Shown: positions 25,048 through 34,589 of the stretch, in pieces
Position numbering within the stretch: the stretch's first letter is position 1
How the letters are laid out: each line of letters starts with the position of its first letter
Source: Halomonas halophila
GTDB lineage: Bacteria; Pseudomonadota; Gammaproteobacteria; Pseudomonadales; Halomonadaceae
NCBI RefSeq assembly: GCF_030406665.1
Contig: NZ_CP129121.1
Coordinates: forward strand, 1 to 64,000
Length of the DNA: 64,000 bases
Reading direction: 5' to 3'
Made by a program: the position numbers and the translations under genes
The notes under the pieces: model-generated
The model's database searches: none
Seen by the model: only the letters and a program-made list of their open reading frames with translations
What the model was told of the DNA's origin: nothing

Positions 25048-26123
25048 GTTTCCGTCCTGTCCCATGCGGCGGTCGCGGCCGTGTCGCCTCGAGGGGCGGC
25101 ATCGGGATGCCAGAAGCTGGCCACCGGATGCAAGGTGGGGTCGCCGGCAGCGGCGGCACTGAGCCGGGCCAGCTGCCGGCGCACTTCCGGGAAGCGTCGC
25201 TGCTGGAAGGCCAGCTCCGCGCGGCGTGGTGCCAAGTCGTCGTCGTCCATCCCCAAGTGTTCGCAATGCGCGAAGGCACGTTCGGCACCCGCGACATCGC
25301 CCAGCATCGCGCACAGCCTGCCGCGCTGCAGCCAGCGCTGGGCGGTTGCCTGATGGTCCAGCGCCTGGTCGATAAACGCCAGGGCCTGTTCGAGCAGGTA
25401 ACGCAGCGTGCTGCCCTGGGCCAGGCCCAGGTAGGCATACTCCCAGTACAGGGTCGAGATGGCCTCGGCGCGGCGGCCGGTCGGGTCGTCGCCGTGTTCG
25501 ATGGTCCGGGTCAAGGCCAGCAGCCGGCTATCCAGCTCGCGCTCGATGGCGTTCAGCATCGAGTAGGCGAGCAGGCGGACATCGTCGGCGGCGTCCATCA
25601 GGCCTTGGCGTAGCAGAGGGACGGCCTGTCGCCGGGGCAGGTGCCGGCAGGCGAGGATCGCCTGCTGGCGCTGCTGGGGGGCGCCGGCTCCCGACAGCAC
25701 GCTGCCCAGGCCGTCGCGGAGGGCCGGGTCGTTCGCCGCCAGAAGCGGCACGGCGCGGAAGGGCAGGTCGGGGAGGGGAAGCGGGCGCCAGGCCGCCGGC
25801 CTGGTGCGGCGAGCGCCGTGCAGGGCGGGCAGCACCCCCAGCACGATCCCCAGGGCGCCGATGCCTGGCAGCATGATCAGCGAGGCCAGCAGGAAGGCCA
25901 GCGTACCCGTCGCGGGGTGTGATATTCCCCTCGGCAGCCCCTGCCAGAGGCCGATGGCGAGTAGCAGGCTGGCCATCAGGTGCTGCGGCAGGCTGCGCCA
26001 CCAGAGCAGCTCGGGAGTGAGCAGCAGGTAGTAGGCGGCGATGCCCTCCAGCGTCAGCCCGGCGAGCAGGCACAGGGCGATCACCGGCAGCGGAGAACGC
26101 GGTGCAGCGTCAAGCCGCCGCAT
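25038..26123 (-). CDS. pelE: Pel biosynthesis membrane protein PelE
   Basis: An inner-membrane and TPR-type scaffold protein of the Pel synthase complex. Two or three hydrophobic segments lie in residues 10-105 (PVIALCLLAGLTLEGIAAYY; LAFLLASLIMLPGIGALGIVL). A helical TPR-like region from about residue 150 to 330 follows, including RWLQRGRLCAMLGDVAGAER. It overlaps pelD by 14 bases and pelF by 10 bases, so the genes are translated from one compact operon. The identification relies on both position and architecture. Confidence 0.9.
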   Translation of the reverse strand: MRRLDAAPRSPLPVIALCLLAGLTLEGIAAYYLLLTPELLWWRSLPQHLMASLLLAIGLWQGLPRGISHPATGTLAFLLASLIMLPGIGALGIVLGVLPALHGARRTRPAAWRPLPLPDLPFRAVPLLAANDPALRDGLGSVLSGAGAPQQRQQAILACRHLPRRQAVPLLRQGLMDAADDVRLLAYSMLNAIERELDSRLLALTRTIEHGDDPTGRRAEAISTLYWEYAYLGLAQGSTLRYLLEQALAFIDQALDHQATAQRWLQRGRLCAMLGDVAGAERAFAHCEHLGMDDDDLAPRRAELAFQQRRFPEVRRQLARLSAAAAGDPTLHPVASFWHPDAAPRGDTAATAAWDRTETWR

Positions 26124-27477
26124 GGCGGCGCTCCTGAAGGTCGAGCCCGTCGAGCAGTGCCCTGGCCGAGCGGTGGCCGTCGATGAGCCGGTGGCTCAGT
26201 CGTGCGCCCTCCTGGCGAGGGTCTTGTGGCAGCTGGGTCTCCAGACGCTGCCAGAGACGCTCGGCGAAGGCCGTGGCGGCCCGCTCGTCGGCCAGCGGCA
26301 TCAGGATATGCAGGCAGGTCGCGTGCTGCCGCGTGCCGAACACCCACCCCTGATCCAGGGCGCGCAGCTGGGTGAAGGCTTCGTCGATGATGGTTCGGCC
26401 GTGCGCCTCGGCCAGTGTCCTCGGGAGCTCCAGGGTCACCAACAGTGAGGTCAGGCGGTTGCGACGGGCCTGGGCGACCCAGCGCGCCAGGCTGGTGGCG
26501 ATGTCGGCGGGTGAGGCGTGTCCCTGGCGGACGTCGGCCCGGTGAAGCAGGTCGCCGAGCTGGGCGCCGAGCACCGCCAGCAGATGCAGCTGCCCGCGAT
26601 GGAAGTCGAGGAAGGGCATTTGCGTGACCGCGACCAGGGCATGGATGCGCTCATGCACATCGATCAGCGGCACCACCGCGAGCAGCGACCCCTGCTCGGA
26701 TAGCTGGGGATCGACGGCGCTGCCCGCATAGAGCATCTCGCGTCGCTCGAGGCAGGCGCGGATCATCGGATCGTGGCGATCGATGCTGACCTCGCCGCCG
26801 TAGCAGAGCGGCGCCTCGGTGAGGGGGCGGTGATGTTCGTCGAGGCGAATCAGCGCCGCCTGCTGGATACGGGCATTGAGCGCCAGGAAGCTCAGTATCT
26901 CGCCACCGTGCTGCTGGAGTGGTGTCCCCTGCTCGGCCAGATGCTGAAAGCGCAGGGCGAGCCGATGCAGCGAATCGCGCAGGGTGAACGGGTTGGCGGC
27001 CAGCCGCTCGGCCAGCTGATCGTGCGAGACGCGCAGCAGATGGTAATGCCGGACGAACTCGTCGAGCCGGGTGGCCTGGTCGCGGTTGATGGTCGCCAGC
27101 TGGCGCAGTCGACGCTGCCAGGTGTCGGCCATCTCGCCCGACAGCATGCCCACCAGCACCACGGCCACGGCGTTGGGCAGTGCCTGCTCGTTGTCCGGTA
27201 CGAGCGCGCCGGTTCGCCACCAGGTCTCGACGCCCATCAGGGCGACACTGATCAGGGCGCTGCAGAAGCCGAAGGCAAACCCGTAGCGAATGCCGATCAA
27301 CAGCGGTCCCGCCACCAGCAGCCAGGCCGTCCCACCCTCCAGCAGCAGCGGATCCTCGGGATGCAGGACGAGGCCGAACGCGGGCAGCGCCAGGCTGAGC
27401 ACCAGGGTCTCCAGCATCCGCAGCCAGCGCGGTGGTGGCTCGACCGGGATATCCTCGAAACGCGTCGCCATACGCAC
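26110..27477 (-). CDS. pelD: c-di-GMP receptor PelD
   Basis: The inner-membrane receptor that switches on Pel polymerisation when it binds c-di-GMP. The 455 residues comprise about four N-terminal membrane segments (residues 25-115), a linker, a GAF domain (about 165-315) and a degenerate GGDEF domain (about 325-445). RALD at residues 372-375 lies five residues before GTRQH at 381-385. That matches the I-site RxxD-N5-GGDEF spacing, with the catalytic GGDEF replaced. This fits a binder without cyclase activity, as in P. aeruginosa PelD, whose RxxD is at almost the same position. It overlaps pelE by 14 bases. Confidence 0.95.
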   Translation of the reverse strand: MRMATRFEDIPVEPPPRWLRMLETLVLSLALPAFGLVLHPEDPLLLEGGTAWLLVAGPLLIGIRYGFAFGFCSALISVALMGVETWWRTGALVPDNEQALPNAVAVVLVGMLSGEMADTWQRRLRQLATINRDQATRLDEFVRHYHLLRVSHDQLAERLAANPFTLRDSLHRLALRFQHLAEQGTPLQQHGGEILSFLALNARIQQAALIRLDEHHRPLTEAPLCYGGEVSIDRHDPMIRACLERREMLYAGSAVDPQLSEQGSLLAVVPLIDVHERIHALVAVTQMPFLDFHRGQLHLLAVLGAQLGDLLHRADVRQGHASPADIATSLARWVAQARRNRLTSLLVTLELPRTLAEAHGRTIIDEAFTQLRALDQGWVFGTRQHATCLHILMPLADERAATAFAERLWQRLETQLPQDPRQEGARLSHRLIDGHRSARALLDGLDLQERRHAAA

Positions 27478-27478
27478 C

Positions 27479-28024
27479 TCAGCGCTGTAGGGGAAGTTCG
27501 TCGACCAGGTCGGCCATCAGTTCCTGGCCGACGCCGCTGGTGGTGCTGAAGCCCCAACCGCTGCGTGCGCCACTGGCGCTCCACAGCGTCTCGCCGCTGT
27601 TGACGTCGACCACCCGCAGGCTCAGCCCCACGGCGGGCTCGCCATCCAGGCCGGCCTTGTACTGCCATTCGTCCACGGAGCCCGTGACGCCGTAGCGGAT
27701 ACCCTGCTGCTGGGCCCAGTCGAGGGCCTCCTGCAGGTCATGGCCGCCGGTGAGGTCGAGCAGCCCGGAGGGGGGCTGGCGGGGCGCCTGGGTCAGCGAG
27801 GTGACGCCGTGCTGGTGCAGCAGGGTGGTCAGGCCCGATTCGGCGCGCCGGCCGGCCAGCGGCGTTTCGGAGTGGTTGGCGATCGGCAGCAGCGCCCAGC
27901 GTGCGCCGGGATCCAGAGAGGCCGAGCGGTGCACGTCGGTCACGGCGCAGCCGCCGAGCGGGAGCAGGCCGATGAGCGTCGCCATGGCCAGTGAGGAAGC
28001 GAATGAACGGGACATGGGCATCAC
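27479..28024 (-). CDS. pelC: Pel outer-membrane lipoprotein PelC
   Basis: A periplasmic lipoprotein anchored in the outer membrane; in the known system it forms a ring that funnels Pel towards the PelB barrel. The 181-residue protein has a lipoprotein signal ending in PLGGC, with Cys26 as the predicted acylated residue. The mature part includes WALLPIANHSETPLAGRRAE and ends in a helix, VGQELMADLVDELP. It begins just after pelB and ends one base before pelD, in the standard pel order. Confidence 0.93.
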   Translation of the reverse strand: MMPMSRSFASSLAMATLIGLLPLGGCAVTDVHRSASLDPGARWALLPIANHSETPLAGRRAESGLTTLLHQHGVTSLTQAPRQPPSGLLDLTGGHDLQEALDWAQQQGIRYGVTGSVDEWQYKAGLDGEPAVGLSLRVVDVNSGETLWSASGARSGWGFSTTSGVGQELMADLVDELPLQR

Positions 28025-28030
28025 TCCTTG

Positions 28031-31000
28031 CTAGTGGCGGGCGGCCGTTTGGCGGCCCAGGAAGTACTGATAGGTCAGGGCAATGGCGAAACGCGTGTCG
28101 TCGCTGTTGCTTGCCCCCTGTTCGGTGCCCTGATCGAGAGTGAGCCGCAGCCCCAGCTCGTCATTGCCCAGCAGCCGGGAGCCGACAGCGAAGGTGGTGT
28201 TGATGGCGAACTCGTCGTTCGGCATGTGGTAGCCGGCATCCAGGTCGAAACGCAGCCTGGGAGAGGCCACCCGGGGGTAGGCGTGGCCCGGCTCGCCTCG
28301 CGCAATGCCTATCCCGACGCCCACGAAGGTGTTGCTGTCGTCGAGCAGCTGGTCCGGTGTGCTGCCGGCGGGCAGGCGGGCGGCGGTGTCCTCGGGCAAT
28401 TGGTCCACCGGATCGTGGCGCTCGTGACTGGCCATCAGGCGTAGCTCCAGCCGCCGGCTGGCGCCCGCCATCAGGGCGTGGCTCCAATCCGCCTCCAGGC
28501 GCATGCCGTCGCCCAGTCGTTCATGCTCCTCGCGGCTGCGGAAGATCAGGTGACTGGCATCGAACGACAGGACGTCACGGGCCGTGGGCTGCCATTCGAG
28601 ATTGGCGCCGACTCGGTCTTCGACCCCCAGTACTCGCATCAGGTCGCCGATCTCGGAGGTCTGGCCCAGCGCGCCGTAGACGCCGCCCGCCAGGCGCGAC
28701 GTCGCCTGCCAACGCTGGTCGAGCCGGAGCTGGACCCGGGTGTCGTCGTCGCTCTCGACGCCGCCCAGCTGTAGCCGGGTATCGCTGCGTGCGCCGTTCC
28801 AGCCGAGGGTCAGCCCTGCGACGCTCTCTTGTTCCAGGCCGTCCGCATCGAGATCGAGATGCCCGGTATCCAGCCGTCGCTTCGCCAGATCGAGCCTGCC
28901 CCACCAGCGTTCGCCGGCTCGCTCGTAGCTCAGCTGGCCGCCGTCGATGCTCAGGTCGCCGAGTTCCTCATGGGAGGCACGAGTGACGAGGCGATGGGGC
29001 AGCTCGTTGGCCAGCGCCACGGCGTCGGCTCGCTGGTCATGGCCGGCGGCGGTCAGGTCGGTGGCCAGCGCCAATGCTTCCTGGCGGCGGTCGAGCCGCT
29101 GGAGGGCCGCGAACCGGTCGGCCGCTGACAGGGCGGCCGTGTCATCGTCGAGCAATCGCTTCAGGGTGGCGCGATCATTCTTCTCCAGCGCGACCGACAG
29201 GCGCTGCCAGTCGGGGCTGCGATGGCCCAGGTCGCGGGTCCGCAGCAGCAGGTAGCGGGCGTGCAGCGGTCGGTTCAGGGCCAGGTTGGCGTCGAACAGC
29301 CAATCGCTGTCTTCCACCGTCGGTGGCGTGTCGTCGAACGCCTGCAGCAGCAGGGTGTGGTACCAGCCCCGGCCGCTGTCGGGGCCGGCCAGTGTCGTCA
29401 GTGTGCCCAGTGCCCGGACCCGATCTTCCCGGCTGTCAAGGCCCGGCTGCGTCGAGGCGTTCGGGTTGGCCGCGAGTTGGGGCAGCAGGTCGGCCAGCGC
29501 CTGATGACGCAGCCGGAAGGCGGCTGCCGCGTGACCGGTCAATGCCAGGGTGTCGGCATGATCGAGCTGGAGCCAGGTATCCCGCGGCGCAGCCTGGGCT
29601 GCCGAGCGATACCATCTCAATGCCCGGTCGAGCTCCCCCAGCTGGCGATGGCCATTGGCCATGGCGGCCATCAGGTCGGTATGACCGCGGGCGGCGGCGG
29701 CCCATTCGCCGAGGCGTTGGCGAAGCATCTCGTGCTCCCCGTCGGCGGCCAGTGCATAGAGCATCCCGGCGCGGAGGTAGGGCTCGCCGGGGGCCAGGGC
29801 GAGGGCTTCCCGGTACGCCGAGACGGCACCGGGAGCATCCCGTTCCCGCAGCCGTTGAGCGCCCAGGGCCCCCCAGTAGTGGGGCGAGTCGGCCAGGGGG
29901 GCTGGATCCTGCTCGACCATCGCTAAAAGCGCTCGCGTGAGGTCGGGGCGAGACTCACGCTGGGCAAGGTCAAGCATCTCCATGATCGCGTCGGTGTCGC
30001 GCTCGGCTTCCCAGCGTTCGCGAGTCACCCGCATGGCCAGCGACAGGTCGCCGCCGTCGCCCGCGGTGCGGATGAGGCGCGTCGCCTCATCGTTCTCCAG
30101 GCTATGGCGGGCGAACAGGGCCTGATAGGCCTGCCGGCTGCTCCTCGCATCGCCGACTTGCCAGGCCAGCTCGGCGCGCTGGCGCCAGTATTCGTCGGCC
30201 ATGGCCGAGGTGCTGTCGGGGTCGATGCGGCCGAGGACGGTCAGGGCCTCGTCGAGTCGCCACTGCTGGGTCAGAAGGCGACTCCGCTCGCGGGTCGCCT
30301 CGACCTCCAGCCCGGAATGCCCCGCTAGCCTGGCCCAGGCATCTTGTGCGTCCTCGAGACGGCCGACCTGTTCCAGCCAGGTGGCCAGGCGAATGCGCAG
30401 TTCCCGATCGCCGTCGCCGGCGGCTTCCCAGCGGCGAATCTGGGCGATGGCGGCGTCCGGCTCGCCCAAGGCATCGAGCAGGTCGACCAGCAGATGGCGT
30501 TCATCAGGCGTCAGTTCGCCGCGCTCGTTGAGGCGCCGCAGGGCGGCCAGGGCGGTGGTGCGATAGCGCAGACTCAGCGCGAGGGTCACGACCTCGCGAT
30601 CATGCTCGGCCCGTTCGCTGGCCCGGGCCAGTCGCTCCAGAGTGTCCAGCGCCTGCCGGTGTTGGTCGGCCCACTGCTGGGTGTGGGCGAGGCGCTCGAG
30701 GTGGTCGAGCTGATTCGGTTCCAGGCGCTGCAGCCGCTCCAGGCCCTCGATGGCCGACTCCAGACGGTCGAGGCCCAGGGCGATCGAGACGTGGCGCTCG
30801 AGGGCATCCACGTCATCGGGATACAGATCGAGATAGTGCTGTGACCATTCGAAAGCCTGTTCCGGTTCGTCATGAGCCAGTGCCAGGCGAATCCCGAGCG
30901 TCAGCAACGTTTCATCATCGGGATAGTGGCTCAGATATTCCCGTGCATACGCCACGCCGATGTCGCTCTGGCTCTGTTCGGCGGCAGACAAGGCGGCCAG

Positions 31001-31759
31001 GGCGGCTTCCCGGCGTGGCGGGTCCTCGGAGCCGAGGGAATCCTGCTGGGCATGGGCCGCGGGGATCACCCACCCCAGCCAGCCGAGATCGTGAGGGGCA
31101 TCCCCGGCGATCTGCCACGCCCGGTGCCAGGCCCTGGCCGAGCGCTCCGGTGCGCCGGCCTTGAGCCACCAGTAGCCGGCCTGGGTCAACCAGTGGTAGC
31201 CCTTCGGTGAGTCACGCTCGGCCAGCTGCTCGTAGCATTGGGCCGCGCGGGCGGGATGGCCGATTGCCAGCCAGTGATGGGCGATCGTGGCCAGGTGCGG
31301 TGGTGGAAGATCATCGCGCGACTCGAGCGCAGCGAGTTGCCGGGTCAGCCGCTCGAGGTGGCGAGCCCGCTCGGGAGCCTCTGCGGGCAGGGCCGCATAG
31401 GCCTGCCAGTTCAGCTCCAGCAGCAGCCACTGGATGTCGATGTCGTGGTTGCCGCCCAGTGGCGCCAAGGTCTCGCGTGCGGCGGCGAGCTCACCGATCT
31501 CCATGAGCTGGCGGGTCAAGGCAAGGCGCAGTCCGACGTTGTCGGGGCTGACCCTGAGCAGGGCCTGATGGTAGAGGATCGCCATGCGTTCGTAGGCGGT
31601 CTCCGGTGAGGCGCCGAGCTGCAGGAAGTGGCGGGCCGGGAAGAGGCCGATCAGGATAAGCGCCAGCAGGATGCCCAGCCCCCGCAAGGTCAAGGGCCGG
31701 ATCAGGTGACCGTCGCGCATTGGATGCCGATGTCGGGAACGAAGGGGATCAGTCGTCAC
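28031..31759 (-). CDS. pelB: Pel outer-membrane export protein PelB (TPR scaffold plus beta-barrel)
   Basis: A 1242-residue secretion protein. One membrane segment near residues 25-45 (LTLRGLGILLALILIGLF) is followed by a long run of TPR-like helices to about residue 880. The C-terminal 330 residues alternate hydrophobic and polar residues like a 16-strand barrel and end FAIALTYQYFLGRQTAARH. I chose a GTG at 31759 because GAGGTG lies five bases upstream and the start overlaps the pelA stop by 11 bases; an ATG at 31720 is the alternative. The known role is to guide Pel, its TPRs contacting PelA, and export it across the outer membrane. Confidence 0.94.
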   Translation of the reverse strand: MTTDPLRSRHRHPMRDGHLIRPLTLRGLGILLALILIGLFPARHFLQLGASPETAYERMAILYHQALLRVSPDNVGLRLALTRQLMEIGELAAARETLAPLGGNHDIDIQWLLLELNWQAYAALPAEAPERARHLERLTRQLAALESRDDLPPPHLATIAHHWLAIGHPARAAQCYEQLAERDSPKGYHWLTQAGYWWLKAGAPERSARAWHRAWQIAGDAPHDLGWLGWVIPAAHAQQDSLGSEDPPRREAALAALSAAEQSQSDIGVAYAREYLSHYPDDETLLTLGIRLALAHDEPEQAFEWSQHYLDLYPDDVDALERHVSIALGLDRLESAIEGLERLQRLEPNQLDHLERLAHTQQWADQHRQALDTLERLARASERAEHDREVVTLALSLRYRTTALAALRRLNERGELTPDERHLLVDLLDALGEPDAAIAQIRRWEAAGDGDRELRIRLATWLEQVGRLEDAQDAWARLAGHSGLEVEATRERSRLLTQQWRLDEALTVLGRIDPDSTSAMADEYWRQRAELAWQVGDARSSRQAYQALFARHSLENDEATRLIRTAGDGGDLSLAMRVTRERWEAERDTDAIMEMLDLAQRESRPDLTRALLAMVEQDPAPLADSPHYWGALGAQRLRERDAPGAVSAYREALALAPGEPYLRAGMLYALAADGEHEMLRQRLGEWAAAARGHTDLMAAMANGHRQLGELDRALRWYRSAAQAAPRDTWLQLDHADTLALTGHAAAAFRLRHQALADLLPQLAANPNASTQPGLDSREDRVRALGTLTTLAGPDSGRGWYHTLLLQAFDDTPPTVEDSDWLFDANLALNRPLHARYLLLRTRDLGHRSPDWQRLSVALEKNDRATLKRLLDDDTAALSAADRFAALQRLDRRQEALALATDLTAAGHDQRADAVALANELPHRLVTRASHEELGDLSIDGGQLSYERAGERWWGRLDLAKRRLDTGHLDLDADGLEQESVAGLTLGWNGARSDTRLQLGGVESDDDTRVQLRLDQRWQATSRLAGGVYGALGQTSEIGDLMRVLGVEDRVGANLEWQPTARDVLSFDASHLIFRSREEHERLGDGMRLEADWSHALMAGASRRLELRLMASHERHDPVDQLPEDTAARLPAGSTPDQLLDDSNTFVGVGIGIARGEPGHAYPRVASPRLRFDLDAGYHMPNDEFAINTTFAVGSRLLGNDELGLRLTLDQGTEQGASNSDDTRFAIALTYQYFLGRQTAARH

Positions 31760-34556
31760 AGGACACCTCGATGCGATCGGAGTGGCTCCCCGCGTAGCTC
31801 AGGATCACCTGGTCGCCTTGCTGCTGCTGTCTGGCACCGGGGGCGTCGATATCGCAGCCCTCCATGCCGGCCAGCGCGATGTGCAAGGAGACCTGTTCGG
31901 CGGCAAGGCGCAGCGAGAGGCGTTTGGCGTCGTGTCGCTCCCAGCGGGAGATACGGCCGTTGGCCAGCCTCAGGTGGGGGGTCTCGGGGGGGTGTGGCGA
32001 CAGCTGAAGAAGGGAATCACCGGCGCCGCTCAAGGCGACATAGCGCCCGGTGTCGGTGTCCCTGACGCCGGCCACGCCCCGGGAGGCTGCCAGATCCGGC
32101 CAGCCCAGGGCAGGGGGCAGGCGCAGGGTGCGAAGCTGAGTGGCGGCGCGGATCTGCCAACCACCGTCGAGCCTGCGGGCGATACCCAGGTCGTACCACT
32201 GGCTGGCAACATCGCTCCACGTGCTGGTATAGACCGGGAGCGTCTCCTGGGTGCTGACGTAGTCGTAGACTTGCTGCAGCGCCTTCAGTGCGGCAGGGCT
32301 CGCCGCCGAATAGAAGTGGTAGTAGATGTCGATCGGCTTGAGCCGGCGGGGACGATCGGTCAGCCGGTAGGTTTCGATGACACGGCGATAGCCCCACAGT
32401 GGTCCGCGCATGTGGTTGGTGTAGATGTTCTCGTTGGTCTGAGGAGCGTATACCTGCAGGTAGTCGCCCTGGGGACGCAGCATGGGCGACACCCGGGTCA
32501 AGGTGGGAAAGCTGTCGGTGATGTGGGTGTTGCCGCCGTTCATGTTTCGCAGGCCGATCCGTTCGGCGTGCGCAAGGGCCTCTTCCGGAGGCAAGGCGTT
32601 GCCGCTCCACAGCACCACGGACACCGACTTGTCGGGCGGCGCTAGGTGGTCATTGATGTATGCCGTGGCGCCGGCGATCTCGCGCTCCAGAGAGAACGCG
32701 TAGCCTGGTATCGGCAGGTTGTAGTTGAAGCCGGCCTGGGTCTCGCCCTGTCCGGCGAGATCGCCTTCGTCGAGCTTTTCCCACTGGAAGGGGTGACTGA
32801 AGGTGTGATTGGCAATCTCGACCCAGGGCAACTCGAAGATGCGTCGGGCGAGTGGTTCCAGCTGTGAGCGGAGATGTGGATGCAGGCTATGCGGTCCGAA
32901 CTCTCCCTCGATCACCGAAACGGTGGTCGGCACACGGTAGCGTTGCAGGACCTCCGTCAACATGAGTTCGCCGGTGAAATGCGAGCCGGGAAAATCGGCT
33001 CGACTGACAAAGGCGTCGCCGTCGATCTGTGTCATCCAGTAGCGGGCGCCATTCTCTGTGGTGGGGTCCGGTACGGGGATCTCGGGGAGGGCCAGTGCGG
33101 TCTCGAGGAACGCAAAGGGATCGAGAATCCAGCGCTGCTGCGCCTCACCGGCCTGCTGAAGGATCCATGGCCAGGTGGCGATCCCGCCCCAGGGGCCGCT
33201 CAGTACCGGGGACAGGGAACGGCCCCCCGGGGCCTCCAGGGTCAGGTGGCGGATGATGTCGGCACGTGTTGTCTGATAGCCGTGCTGATAAGGCGCGGGG
33301 TGTGAAGGCATGCCTTCGAATCCCAGCATGTCGTCGTGGTCCGCGATGCGCAGCTGGCGCTGCTCGGAGCCCTCGATGAGTCCCATGTGGTTGCCCAAGG
33401 CGCCATTCAATGGGATCCCGGGGTCACCCAGGATGACGACGCGAAGACCATTGCGCATCTGTTCGAGCAGCCAGTCGGCGTAGCGTTGTCCATGGGGGAT
33501 CGGACCATCGAACCAGCTGACAATGCCGGCGTAGCGGCCATTCAGGACGTCGTCGGGCAATGCGGCGTTGACGTCATGATACTCCGCCGCATAGCCCATA
33601 TATTCCAGCGGCATGGCCAGGTAACGGTGGGCATTGGTGTTGGCCAGCTCACCCGCCTCGGTAGATGCCTTGTCATACAACATCAATATGCGACGAGGCA
33701 CCGGCTCGATGAGCCCAACGCCCACCTGATTAAGCTGTGCCACGCTGACCCAAGGGATGAACCCCTCGGCAGCTATCCGCTCGGCGGTCCGGCGCGCCAG
33801 CTCACGATCAGCGGCCGGCACGTAATCGATGGCGATGGTGGGCAGGCCGTATTCGTCCCTCGCACGACTCAGGTGATCATGCAGCCACTGACTGTCCGTG
33901 TCTGGCACCGAACCGTAGATGCCGGTCGCTGGGTTCCAGCGTCGATAAAGGGACTCGGCTGCGATACCGACGATATCGCCATGGATGCGATCGAGTACCT
34001 CGAAACCGCGGTTGACCAGCAGCTTCATGTCGGGGAAGCGTTGACGTATCTCGCCGATCAGCTCGACCAACGCCTGCTGCTGACGCCAAGCGGCCCTGCC
34101 CTCTGGGGCAAACAGCCGATAGCTGTCGAGGGTGTCGAGGAAGAGTCCTCGGTAGCCGTCGTTCCACAATGGCTGGATGCGTTCCTCCAGCAGGTAGCGT
34201 TGCCACTCGTCGCTGGTGAGGTCGGCCACCCTGCTGTTCCAGTGAGGGTTGTCTTCGAGGAGGACCGAGTCCGGAAGATGCGAGGGCTGGGGACGCCAGG
34301 CATCGAGTTCGCCGACACTCACGTAAGCAAAGGCCTGCGTACCATGGCGCTCCAGCCGTTCCCGCTGCTTGGGTGCGAGATTGGCAGCTTCTATCGCCAC
34401 CCAGTCGAACTGATCCAGTAACTCCAGTGGGGCGTCATTTCCATAGTAGAAGGCTACGCTGGGCGAAGAAGCGCCGTCCGGGATGACCGCACGAGCGGTG
34501 ACAGGGGGCACTGCCAGCGCTATCGCGATGAAGAGTAGCCCAACGATGTTGCGCAT
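31749..34556 (-). CDS. pelA: Pel polysaccharide hydrolase/deacetylase PelA
   Basis: The periplasmic two-enzyme protein that trims and deacetylates Pel. A signal peptide covers residues 1-22. An N-terminal GH114-like hydrolase domain follows, with GIAAESLYRR, where Glu201 is the likely catalytic acid. The deacetylase domain has DGD at 512-514 and NHTFSHPF with His584 and His588, the expected metal ligands. Length is 935 residues, close to the 948 of P. aeruginosa PelA. It overlaps pelB by 11 bases and lies 33 bases after the epimerase gene. No key residue seems to be missing. Confidence 0.97.
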   Translation of the reverse strand: MRNIVGLLFIAIALAVPPVTARAVIPDGASSPSVAFYYGNDAPLELLDQFDWVAIEAANLAPKQRERLERHGTQAFAYVSVGELDAWRPQPSHLPDSVLLEDNPHWNSRVADLTSDEWQRYLLEERIQPLWNDGYRGLFLDTLDSYRLFAPEGRAAWRQQQALVELIGEIRQRFPDMKLLVNRGFEVLDRIHGDIVGIAAESLYRRWNPATGIYGSVPDTDSQWLHDHLSRARDEYGLPTIAIDYVPAADRELARRTAERIAAEGFIPWVSVAQLNQVGVGLIEPVPRRILMLYDKASTEAGELANTNAHRYLAMPLEYMGYAAEYHDVNAALPDDVLNGRYAGIVSWFDGPIPHGQRYADWLLEQMRNGLRVVILGDPGIPLNGALGNHMGLIEGSEQRQLRIADHDDMLGFEGMPSHPAPYQHGYQTTRADIIRHLTLEAPGGRSLSPVLSGPWGGIATWPWILQQAGEAQQRWILDPFAFLETALALPEIPVPDPTTENGARYWMTQIDGDAFVSRADFPGSHFTGELMLTEVLQRYRVPTTVSVIEGEFGPHSLHPHLRSQLEPLARRIFELPWVEIANHTFSHPFQWEKLDEGDLAGQGETQAGFNYNLPIPGYAFSLEREIAGATAYINDHLAPPDKSVSVVLWSGNALPPEEALAHAERIGLRNMNGGNTHITDSFPTLTRVSPMLRPQGDYLQVYAPQTNENIYTNHMRGPLWGYRRVIETYRLTDRPRRLKPIDIYYHFYSAASPAALKALQQVYDYVSTQETLPVYTSTWSDVASQWYDLGIARRLDGGWQIRAATQLRTLRLPPALGWPDLAASRGVAGVRDTDTGRYVALSGAGDSLLQLSPHPPETPHLRLANGRISRWERHDAKRLSLRLAAEQVSLHIALAGMEGCDIDAPGARQQQQGDQVILSYAGSHSDRIEVSCDD

Positions 34557-34589
34557 CTTGTCTACCTCGCACGCGGTGCCGTGCTTCTC

